In this document: one piece after another, positions 12,041 to 23,551 of the stretch
Layout of the letters: every line of letters starts with the position of its first letter
Numbering within the stretch: the first letter of the stretch is position 1
NCBI RefSeq assembly: GCF_032854445.1
Contig: NC_088303.1
Coordinates: forward strand, 14,021,501-14,081,500
Length of the DNA stretch: 60,000 nt
Reading direction: 5' to 3'
Source of the DNA: Liolophura sinensis
Taxonomy: Eukaryota; Mollusca; Polyplacophora; Chitonida; Chitonidae
Translations under genes and position numbers: made by a program
Notes under the pieces: generated by a model
The model's input: only the letters and a program-made list of their open reading frames with translations
Told to the model about the DNA's origin: nothing
The model's database searches: none

Positions 12041-13862
12041 CATACAGTGGTTCGATAAAATGTTGGCTTGTAACCTTGTAGTTGTGTATAAGCTTCTACT
12101 CTATGTGGAGACTTGAAGTCTGGTATGTCTGATCGTTTATCAGTACAGTGGTGCGATTAAATGTTGGGCTGTAACCTTGTAGTTGTGTATAAGCTTGTAT
12201 TGTATGTGGAGATCTGATGTCTGGTATGTCTGATCGTTTATCGGTACAGTGGTGTGATTAAATGTTGGCTTGTAACCTTGTAGTTGTGTATAAGCTTCTA
12301 CTGTGTGTGGAGATTTGAAGTCTGGTATGTCTGATCGTTTATCAGTACAGTGGTGTGATTAAATGTTGGCTTGTAACCTTGTAGTTGTGTATAAGCTTGT
12401 ATTGTATGTGGAGATCTGATGTCTGGTATGTCTGATCGTTTATCGGTACAGTGGTGTGATTAAATGTTGGCTTGTAACCTTGTAGTTGTGTATAAGCTTC
12501 TACTGTGTGTGGAGATTTGAAGTCTGGTATGTCTGATCATTTATCAGTACAGTGGTGCGATAAAATGTACGCCAGTAACCTTGTAGTTGTGTATAAGCTT
12601 CTACTGTATGTGGAGATTTGAAGTCTGGTATGTCTGATCGTTTATCGGTACAGTGGTGCGATAAAATGTTGGCTTGTAACCTTGTAGTTGTGTATAAGCT
12701 TCTACTGTGTGTGGAGATTTGAAGTCTGGTATGTCTGATCGTTTATCAGTACAGTGGTGTGATAAAATGTGGGCCAGTAACCTGATGTAGTTGTGTATAA
12801 GCTTCTACTGTTTGTGGAGATTTGAAGTGTGGTATGTCTGATCGTTTATGAGTACAGGGGTGCGATAAAATGTTGGCTTGTAACCTTGTAGTTCTGTATA
12901 AGCTTCTACTGTGTGTAGTGATTTGAAGTCTGGTATGTCTGATCGTTTATCAGTACAGTGGTGCGATTAAATGTTGGCCAGTAACCTTGTAGTTGTGTAT
13001 AAGCTTGTATTGTATGTGGAGATTTGAAGTGTGGTATGTCTGATCATTTATCAGTACAGTGGTGCGATAAAATGTGGGCTTGTAACCTTGTAGTTGTGTA
13101 TAAGCTTGTATTGTATGTGGAGATTTGAAGTGTGGTATGTCTGATCATTTATCAGTACAGTGGTGCGATAAAATGTGGGCTTGTAACCTTGTAGTTGTGT
13201 ATAAGCTTCTACTGTTTGTGGAGATTTGAAGTGTGGTATGTCTGATCATTTATCAGTACAGTGGTGCGATAAAATGTGGGCTTGTAACCTTGTAGTTGTG
13301 TATAAGCTTCTACTGTTTGTGGAGATTTGAAGTGTGGTATGTCTGATCGTTTATCAGTACAGTGGTGCAATAAAATGTGGGCCTGTAACCTTGTATAAGT
13401 TTGTATAAGCTTGTATTGTATGTGGAGATTTGAAGTCTGGTATGTCTGATCGTTTATCAGTACAGTGGTGCGATTAAATGTTGGCCAGTAACCTGATGTA
13501 GTTGTGTATAAGCTTGTATTGTATGTGGAGATTTGAAGTCTGGTATGTCTGATCGTTTATCAGTACAGTGGTGCGATTAAATATTGGCTTGTAACCTTGT
13601 AGTTGTGTATAAGCTTCTACTGTATGTGGAGATCTGATGTCTGGTATGTCTGATCGTTTATCAGTACAGTGGTGCGATAAAATGTTGGCCAGTAACCTTG
13701 TAGTTGTGTATAAGCTTGTATTGTATGTGGAGATCTGATGTCCTGGTATGTCTGATCATTTATCAGTACAGTGGTGCGATTAAATGCTGGCCAGTAACCT
13801 TGTAGTTGTGTATAAGCTTGTATTGTATGTGGAGATCTGATGTCTGGTATGTCTGATCGTTC
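12041..13862. repeat. Tandem array, about 18 units of about 101 bp
   Basis: Units carry 'ttgtagttgtgtataagctt', 'gaagtctggtatgtctgatc' and 'tttatcagtacagtggtg'. Variant positions (ctact/gtatt after aagctt; atttgaag/atctgatg) recur in different combinations, suggesting gene-conversion-like spread. Each unit contains a donor-like 'ctg|gtatgt' and an acceptor-like 'tttatcagtacag'. The minus-strand open frames here are repeat artefacts. Confidence 0.95.
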
Positions 13863-14719
13863 TTGATGCGCCTGAATGTGAAGACGCATATTCAGTATAT
13901 TGTGTGTATTTGCAGCCTCTTGTCAATTCAGTCATCTTTAAAACTTTCAGCCTGAGCAGTGTGTGATGTTGCATAACATTCATAGGATAAGTGTTTTTTT
14001 AACATTTTTCTTCTTTTTTTTTTTTAACTCCGCTAGACTGGAGCTTACTTTAATCAGTCACTCTGACAGTATAGACTTCAATTTTTGTCCGTGTAATGTT
14101 TGCAGTCATTGTTTACATTACTTATAGTTTTGATGATGAACAGTTTGTAATATTTTTAGTTAGTCACAAGTGATAAAAGTTCAGAAATGTGTCTCTATAG
14201 ATGTAAGCTGGCAGATTAATATCAACTAAGCTGTATCCCTGTTGTAAAAGATTCACTGTGTAAATAAAAATGCCTGACCAAGGGGTTGACAAGAACTTGC
14301 TGTGTTAAGTGGTTTGACTGAGTGGGCCCCCAACTAACAATAGAGGCTCTGTCCAGTAGTCCAATATAAAGGCAGTGCAAATTGCTAATATTGTTTGGAA
14401 AGAAAGCAGGTTTAAACCAGGTTGTATAGGTGCCATGTATCTTTTCATCGTGTAATTGAAAAAGTAAAAAACAGTTAGTTGGTGGATTTTTTTCTTTTTT
14501 CCTTTGTGCATGTACATTGTTAAAACATTGGAAAAGGGACCATCTCCCACTCCCTTGTTTCTCTGTACATGTGTGCAGTCAGCAGGGGGGTAGGAAGGGG
14601 GTGTCTCCCACTACCTTACTTCTCCTGCTGGTTGGGACAGTTGCAGAGAAAACACTGTTGGTTGTAGTGTTGCTTTTTGCATGTATGAATGTGTATAGCT
14701 TCTCTCTTCAAACTACATG

Positions 14720-14836
14720 GTGGTCTATCTTGTTTTATATATATTGATGTATATTTTGATTGGACTCTGTAGTACTATATATTTGTTTTATCTGTGAAGG
14801 CCTTTGGGAAGAACAAATAAAGATATTATTATTATT
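14720..14836 (+). mobile_element. 3' tail of a non-LTR retrotransposon
   Basis: 'ggcctttgggaagaacaaat' followed by 'aaagatattattattatt' is the form of 3' end found in many invertebrate LINE elements: a short AATAAA-bearing end plus a triplet microsatellite tail. Only the terminal fragment is evident; no reverse transcriptase coding sequence lies upstream. The stretch 13863-14719 holds nothing else that I recognise. Confidence 0.5.
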
Positions 14837-14984
14837 GTACTTGTTATTATTATATATTGTTTTGTATGATATTCTTCTTTCAAGGTTTTTACCTGCATAG
14901 ACCAGGTCATATCTGATTGCATCTTCTTTGAAGGGTTATGGCTTAACAACATGCGTAAGAAAATAATTGTGTTTCAGATATGGG

Positions 14985-15290
14985 TGTCTGCAGTTCTTGG
15001 GTCAAGTGTACTAGGCCTCATACTCTCTTATGTTGCGATTGTCTGTCATGTCTGTGCTTGGGTCAAGTGTGCTAGGCCTCTTACCCTCTTGTGTTGCGGT
15101 TGTCTGACATGTCTGTGCTTAGGTCAAGCATGCTAGGCCGGTGCTTGGGTCAAGTGTGCTTAGCCTCTTACACATGGGATGTGGTTGTCCTGTGCTTACA
15201 TGTAGGTCAGGTGAGCTGGGCCTCTTATTCTCTAGTGTTGTGGTTGTCTGTACTTGGTAGAGTGTATTTCAGATTGACCGCTTAACCTCT
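14985..15290. repeat. Imperfect tandem repeat, about 60-70 bp unit, 4 copies
   Basis: Units contain 'cttgggtcaagtgtgctagg' and 'cctcttaccctcttgtg' then 'ttgtctgacatgtctgtg'. The array starts after 'gtgtttcagatatgg' and ends near 'gtgcttcagataaggttgat', which resembles the acceptor and start of exon 1 ('gtgttccagatgtggttgat'), so it may derive from that edge. That last link is tentative. Confidence 0.7.
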
Positions 15291-15399
15291 TGTGCTTCAG
15301 ATAAGGTTGATAGTGTGGGATTAACTCATGAAGGCATTGTAGTTCATTTCTGAACACTAAGTAAATGCCTGATGGTATAAAACCGTACATGATTCATGA

Positions 15400-15563
15400 G
15401 TAGCGAGTGAGCAGAGGGGTTGCTCACGTAGCGAGTGAGCAGAGGGTTGCTCACGTAGCGAGTGAGCAGAGGATAGCTCACATTAGCGAGTGAGCAGAGG
15501 GTTGCTCACGTAGCGAGTGAGCAGAGGGTTGCTCACGTAGCGAGTGAGCAGAGGGTTGTTCAT
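15400..15563. repeat. Six tandem 27-bp hairpin repeats upstream of exon 1
   Basis: The unit is 'gtagcgagtgagcagagg' plus 'gttgctcac'. Within each unit gtgagca and tgctcac are perfect inverted arms (7-bp stem, 6-base loop). The array ends about 30 nt before the start codon at 15593, just upstream of the acceptor of exon 1, so in the pre-mRNA it would sit in the last 5' intron or in the 5' UTR. Confidence 0.9.
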
Positions 15564-15592
15564 GATATGTGGTGTCTACATCTGTGTTCCAG

Positions 15593-15692
15593 ATGTGGTT
15601 GATGGGGCTTGTATTGGGGCTGCTGGGTTACTGTGTGTGGTCACTTCCTCCAAGTCTCTCCTGCCCCCAGGGTGGAGTCTACAGACAGCCAG
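15593..15692 (+). CDS. Exon 1 of 41 (residues 1-33): membrane anchor
   Basis: The ATG comes right after 'gtgttccag'. The start MWLMGLVLGLLGYCVW is a hydrophobic segment that could be a signal anchor or signal peptide, followed by Pro/Ser/Cys-rich sequence. It ends in phase 1 at donor ccag|gtgaga, inside a Gly codon. Confidence 0.85.
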
Positions 15693-18600
15693 GTGAGAAT
15701 GTTTCCTTGTTTATACAAGGAATTTCTGTGTCTGGGTTCACATGTCCAGTTGACCTATAGCCAGGCTTTGAAATGTTGTTGTTTGATATAAAAAAAGCAC
15801 TTTCAGAATCACATACATGTAAAAGCCTTAAAATGACTTAACTTGTAAGAAATTACTCCAACTTTACTGAACAGTTCTAACTGGCACTGTAAGATGAATG
15901 AGTCTATCAGAATCAAGGAAAATGCGTCACTTAAGAAATCTTAAACTTTAGGTAAAATACAGTAAGTTCTATTTCATTCTAAGGGATGGATATTTGTTTT
16001 TTCAGATTAATTCACTCATTTTATTATTTATATAATGTGAAATGTGAGGATTTCCTTCACTAGTAAAAATGATATCTCACTGGCTTCATAGGTTATCATT
16101 TTCATCTCTCACTTGAAAAATATTGAAGATATTCAACTTTCACTGTGCAATATCTTCTATATATTTGGCTCTATGCGAGAATAATTATGAAGGTTCCCAC
16201 TCTAACTGCTGTGTATTAGATTTGTCTGCAACAGATGGAAGTTCCATAATTATTCTAGCATTTATAAAGCAGGATATATAAGAAATGGATTAATTAAATA
16301 TGACAGTTTGTTAGGTATAGTTGAAAGACATGCATTATTTTTCTTGTCAGGTCGTTGGTATTTGGTGAAGAAGATTGTGTTTTACATCCTGTTCCATGTG
16401 AGAAAATGGCAGCAGAGGCCAAGATCACAGGGTTCCGTGCGCGAAGTCTGGGGAGGTGGGCATGGTTATGGGGTCAGGTCACGCCCCTCTGTTGAAAGTA
16501 TGGAGCGAGTCCAGCCATTAGCAGAACACCCGCAGGTATCATGGGCGTGATATGCAAATACAATGAAGGCTGTATGCAGATATGTTAAGTGTGTTAAAAT
16601 CTACCTAATGAGAACATCACAGTGAGGCAAATCAGGTAGAAGTTTGCTCCGGATTTCATCCATTTCCTTTGCCTGTAAATTAAACCTAATTCTTTTCATA
16701 TAAATAAATAATATTCTTGAGTACTGTATTAATCAAAGAAATGAATATCATAAGGATTGAAACTGCACAACTCTGAATTTTGCAATATGAATGATGTGGA
16801 GAACTGAGTGAGCCAATGCTTGAGGTACTTAACAATTTATCAGTCATGCGTTGACAAAGGAGTCCTTAGATTGCATGTAATGTTTCTCCTTGTTGCATGA
16901 TGGATTTTCACAGCTTTTTTATCTATTGCTGCTTCACTGAGATGACTTACCGAAGGCAAGTAAGCCGCCCCACCTGAGCGATGCTTGGCTTTAAGGTTTT
17001 AGGTGTGACCCGACTCAGGACTGACCTGGATCTACCGCCCCCTGATGCTCACGCCCTACCAACTTTTATTGGGGCCGGTGTGTATGGGGAACTGAAAACA
17101 CATGCACAAGACATGCTTCAGTCCCCAGTGTCATGCTGCTGGTTTAATTATAATGGACTTGTGGAAGCGGGTATTTTCACATATTCTACTGATTTGTACA
17201 TTTTCATGATGTCAAATCCTGCAGGCCTTAGACGCTGTGTACTTTGCTGGCTTTAGTGAGGACGGCACGAGTATGGTGTGTCGTGTGGGTCGCCGTCACA
17301 ACCGCAGAGCAGAAGTATGGCTGTTCCTGGAAATTCCCGGGGTGGGGTGTCTTCAGCACCCAGTCCACCCTGATACTCTGGTCTGTAATACTGATGGGGC
17401 CAGCTTTACTGCAGGAGGTCTACGACTGGAGATGTGTGAACCAATGAGAGCATGGAGGCTTAGTTACTGCGGCCCTCTCAGGTATCTGCCATAAACCTGT
17501 AGTAAATCAGGTGTCAGGAGTGGAAATCAGGCTTGGGACCTGAAAGTGAAGTAATAAGTACTTGGTTTCTTCACACGGTTTAGTATGTAGTTTAATTTTT
17601 TACTATAGAACTGGCAGATCAAAGGATCAAACGGGAGACAAAATCTATTTATTTATTTTGTTTGATGATGTTTACAGCCAAACTCAAGAAACTCAAGAAA
17701 CCCAAACACTCGAACATTAAACAGGTCAGTTTATTGCGTGGAAGAAACCAGAATACCCCAGGGGTGTAAATTACTGCCAGTCCACCTCACCAGGTACCTG
17801 ACATACCATCAGGTGGAGGAATTCTAATTGCTATGTCATTTTTACTTTGTCATTGTAATTAATCTTCAATGTATGTTTACCAGACATCATAAGTTTTCTG
17901 TTTTAGAAAGGGACTGAGTAATGCTGTCAATAAAGATGGAGGAGAGTTTGTACATGTGAAGTTTTCATTTTTGTAAGTGTCACTAAGATGGTTATATTCT
18001 GTTAAGAAAAGTGAAAAAAGTGCTATACATAATCAGAACATTAGATAATGTAAAGAGGTTCCTCTGTGATGTTTAAACAGTTTGTTTTCTGTGGAATATC
18101 TCATGTAATGTGTATCTAGTTTATAATGTGTATCAGAGTGACTACAACAATGCTCAACCACATTTATGTATCAGTGTGACTACAAAAATGCTGAACTACA
18201 TATACATGTATAAGTATGACTACAACAATGCTGAACCACATTTATATGTATCAGAGTGACTACAAAAATGCAGAACCACATTTATGTATCAGTGTGACTA
18301 CAAAAATGCTGAACTACATATACATGTATAAGTATGACTACAACAATGCTCAACCACATTTATATGTATCAGAGTGACTACAAAAATGCAGAACCACATT
18401 TATGTATCAGTGTGACTACAAAAATGCTGAACTACATATACATGTATAAGTATGACTACAAAATGCTCAACCACATTTATGTATCTGTGTGACAACAAAA
18501 ATGCTGAACTACATATGCATGTATAAGTATGACTACAAAATGCTCAACCACGTTTATATGTATCAGAGTGACTACAAAAATGCAGAACCACATTTATGTA

Positions 18601-21600
18601 TCAGTGTGACTACAAAAATGCTGAACTATATATACATGTATAAGTATGACTACAAAATGCTCAACCACGTTTATATGTATCAGAGTGACTACAAAAATGC
18701 AGAACCACATTTATGTATATGTGTGACTGTAAAAATGCTGAATCAGGTTTATATGTATGAGTGCAACGACAAAAATGCTGAACCAGGTTTATATGTATCA
18801 GAGTGACTACGAAAATGCCAAACCACATTTATGTATAAGTGTGACTACAAAAATGCTGAACTACATATACATGTATAAGTATGACTACAAAATGCTCAAC
18901 CACGTTTATATGAATCAGAGTGACCACAAAAATGCTGACCGCATTTATGTATAAGTGCGACTATAAAAATGCAGACCCAGGTTTATGTGTTTAAGTGCGA
19001 CTGTAAAAATGCTGAACAACGTTTAGATGTATAAGTACAACTGTAAAAAATGTTGAACGACATGTACATGTATGTTGTGTATTACTTACCAGGCTCTGTT
19101 TTTAAATTGGATTGCAATGTACTCTTTGCAGGTGGAAGTCTTTCAATGATCCGTTTGATTATGATGTTGATGTTCATCCATGGTGCCTCTCTGACGCCAT
19201 TGCCCGTGAAATTTGGACGCAACAGTTATGGGATGAACTGAAGAGGTACATGAAGTAAATGAAACAATATATACACTTTACCGTCATTTCCCCCACTTTT
19301 ATGTTATGCAAAAAAAAAGAAAAAAAAAATAGAATAAATATACTGAAATCAACTGTTATTTAAACTAATCCTGTAAAAATCTGAAGTACATGTTATTCTT
19401 TTGATGGCATTATGTCCCATGCATTTGAAACTAAGTGGACTGAACGTTGTTACCCTGTAAACCCATCCAGTATTTAGGAAAAAGTCCACCCCAGTTATCT
19501 TCCCTGATACACTTTGTTTTGATTATCCAGCACACACCAGAGCCACTATGAGCAATGGGGAGAGTTGCGAGGCCGACTGGTGATTGAGGGTGTAGAGGGA
19601 AGGTCTCTCCTACTGAAAAGTGTTAGAGATCACACCAACGGTAAGCTTTGAGATAATGTAGAAACCAAACAGGAATCTTCGGGAACTAGTAACCTACTGA
19701 GTGGTACGTTCTTGAAAAGTGACGTACCCTCCGTTCTCTGCTAAAGTAGATGGTTTTGAGCGTGTCTATCTGCCTGGAGAGTATTTTGCAGATGTTTTAC
19801 ATATGTCACTGTTTATAACTTATCACTGAGTTCACAACACAAGATCATTCTCTCCGTTCACAGTTGTAATACTCCATTTGCCACAGCAAAATAGAACTGC
19901 TCACTTCCCGCCAACTTCCCACGACTTACATGATTTTACATTGGTCTCGTAACTCTTCTGTGGTGAAGGTATTAAAGTAACCATTAAACGAGGAAGTGAC
20001 TGTTGTCAACAAATGGTTGACACATAATCCATACTCTATCTAAATGTTGGAATATTGAAATGTTGATTGTGTGAAGCTCATGTTTCATTATTCATATTAA
20101 AATACACTGTAGTGCTGATCACTACAGTGACTCCCACTTTAACCATGGAGACATCTTGTGAATGTGGAAGAAATGACATTCCTGCTGATCTAAATCTTTG
20201 ATTGCGTGTTGCTTTAGTTGAATCTTGTTGTTGCACATATACGCTGTTAATTGATTGCAACTCTGGAACCAAGTTCAAGGTTCAAATAACTTAATAAACG
20301 AATCAAGTTCAAGCTATGGCCTTCTTTGTTATGGCCTTCCTTCTTATGGTAACACAGGTGTTACCTGAATAAAAATAGAAAGTCTTGTGCAAAGCTTATA
20401 GCTTTTGCAGATGTCTGTTAAACTCTTCAAGTATCAATACCAGTAATAATAAGCTTGTGATAATTAAGTTTGTCTGATGGGACACAAATCAAACTTCACT
20501 AAAACTCCTGTGTTACCCTGTAAAGTGGATGAATCAATCAGAATCAAGGAAAATGTGTCACGTGAAGACAGCAAAGTTTTAGGTGAAACACTGTAATTTA
20601 CTTATGAATAATACTGATATAGAGGTCTGTGCATGCTTACAGCTGTTTTGATATGAATATAAGAAATCTGATGGAAAAGAGATAAGTTTGCCCTTTATGC
20701 TGCAGGTGTAAGAAATTGGAGTTCATTTCATCGATATATTCTCCACTTCATTTATGTAGAGGTAAGCATAAAACAGTATTTACACTAGTCACATGCAAAG
20801 GTTTAAAATGTTGTTTGCTCAAATTATAACTCAAACACATCAGTTTTAAATATGCACTGCAAATTTACTTTGGATGAAATATTTTAAAGATTCCTTGGGA
20901 ATTTACGCTTCAGATAATACTAGATGTACATGTAAGCGTTATAATACAACATGGCAGGCATTACGTTATACAACATCTCATTAGACTCACATTTGTACTT
21001 CAAATGCACTTCACGATTTGCACTTATTACTAAGGTATGGTAATACATGCATTGTAAATACAGGTAGGATTTAATGTAGGAGGGATTATTTGATAACGCA
21101 TGTGAACATTAATTTTAACATTTTTCTAATTATCATCAGATGTAACAAAGGTTTAAAGTTTTATACATGTATTATGGTTACGTATTGAAGTCTTTTTTTT
21201 TTTAAACTATTATTATTTTAAACTATTTGAGTTATGAGATATTTATTCATTTGTTGCATGTGGATTCTTTCTTCCCCAGACCGGCATGACGCTACAGTGT
21301 GGGATAATTAGCATTCCAGGCAACTTGTCACAGTAAGTCAGTCAGTCACTTGTTGACAACAGTGAGCAGGGGATGTGTTTTTTGGTTTAATGTACGTGAA
21401 GGGCTCTTTAGCAGGATAAGAGCATCTTTTATTCAGGTGCTGAATATGGCTGGATTAGGTACTGTTTCTGGTTTGCTGAACTTTATTGATGACAGTAATG
21501 TTACAGTATTATAAATTAACAGGCCAAGATTTCCTGCTGCATTGCTAACAGTTTATGTGTAATACTGTAGCTTCTGCATACATTTTCACCTGTTTTTTAT

Positions 21601-23513
21601 TGATTAGCTTGATGGTGGGCTACCTGTCCTACCCGAGTGGTGACACTGTAGCAGTGAGTCACGTGTCACTAGACATGACAGAAGTAGGAGAATATACCAG
21701 CCCACCTGATCAGTACACCTTCTCCATCATGGCAGGTATGACACCTCAGTTGACACAATTCACTATAGACAGATGACTTGTTGTAAATTGATGATGTGTG
21801 ATCCCTCTAAATTGTGTGCCCATGGTTCTTTCTTTTGGCTAGTTTCTAGTGGTGTTTTTAAAGTTTCTTTTAAAGTGAACGTAGAATTGAAATGAAATGA
21901 AAATGTCACAAATTACTTATCAAAGTTAAAAGAATCACTGAACTTTTTTCTTCAGGATGTAAATATTCTGTCCATTTGTTACATTTGTATTTCCATTGTA
22001 AAAGGTATACATTTTGTTATGCAGATGGAAAGTTTTATTTGATTGAAGTACATGGTAGGACCAGTCCAGTGTGGTACCATGATGATGACAGGGGAGCAAA
22101 GGTGGTGGAGAAACTATGTAACGTTATTATCAACGGGAAGAAAGGGTTTGGAATTGCAGAATTCTTCTATAGGTACATTTGGGAACTTTCATCAGGTCTG
22201 ACATTAATTCTGTCCATTTTCAGTACTCAGAAATGTCACGAAGGGGCGTGATATAATGCTAGAAAGCTGAGGGATTAAAATTGTATCAAAAATAGGAAGA
22301 CATTTGCACCAAATACAGAATAGGATATGTTGAAATACTGTATTAAAACATGGTTACGTCTGGTCAAGTTGTTATCAGTCTGCAGCAAGCAGTTGCCATT
22401 ATTTGAAGTTTATTAACTCACTTAATAAAAGTAATAAAATGAATTAAAACACAATAATAGGAGCCCTAGTTGACTTACAGGCATGCGGCTGTTGAGCCCT
22501 TGACCAACAAGGTCACAGGTGAGGTTAGCTCTAGCTACGTTGGCTGTCATTTAAAGTCAGGATGAATTTGAGGCTTGTCTGATTCCTGCATGGGGATGGG
22601 CGGTAGTTTACCTCGGGTACTCAGGTTGCCTCCACCCATGAACCCGAGAGCCTTCGTATTGGTGAAAAGTTCTTGTTTTTAGCATTAAACACCTATGAAA
22701 TAAATAAATAAATCAAAAGTGTATCAATTGTCCATAGTTTTTGTCCTCTACTTTGTTGTACAGATAATTGATGCCAGTACAGGCCACAGCCAAAAGTACA
22801 ACCTTAAGACAATTACACAGGCCATGACAAGACTTCTCTGCACGTATCTAAGCGTTCGAAGCACTACACCTTGTTGAAATGGCAATGTTTAATTGGCTCT
22901 AAGAACGTAGTACTGATGGTGTTTTCACAGCCTTTCTTTGGTTTGTAGGCTGACCTTGTAAATTTGTTATGTACAAAGATGGCATAATTGGGGCCTTTTA
23001 TAAATTGAGTAATTAATGCAGAATTCTTTGAATTGGTCAAAATTTAAATTCACAGACTGGTTTTAACTTTTTCCTGCAGAAATCCAGATGGGTCTGTAAT
23101 TACCTCCCCTGAAGCCCCTCTCCCACTGGTGACAAGTGTAGATGACAACCTTGTAAAAGGGAGACAATCAGCCCTAGTGTTGCCATTCACTGACCCGGCA
23201 TGCTGTAGCTCACAACTAGTTGGGGGAAAAGGTGCTCAGTTAGCTCAGCTGACAAAAATACAGGAAATGGTGAGCAGGAAACAAACATAAGACCCCAGTT
23301 TTCAAATGCACTATTAAAGGAATTCTTTGATGAACCTCATAGGGTTTCACATCCATTTTTTAAAATAATTAATGTAATCATTCTCTGACAGAACATTGAG
23401 TATGATCATAGCCAGGCTTCACTATCCAGCAACTATTAACTGCTTGAATATAATCGTTCTTATGGTTCGTAACTTAATTGCTCTGCCAGTGGTGTTTCGT
23501 AATTGCTTTTCAG

Positions 23514-23551
<38 letters not shown>

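Noticed and set aside
12041-13862. CRISPR-like appearance of the regular 101-bp array
   Set aside because: The whole unit repeats, with no unique spacers, and the window is clearly eukaryotic.
16981-17256. 91-codon ORF just before and across the start of exon 3
   Set aside because: It reads exon 3 in the wrong frame; the frame of exon 3 is fixed by its match to family motifs and by the phases of exons 2 and 4.
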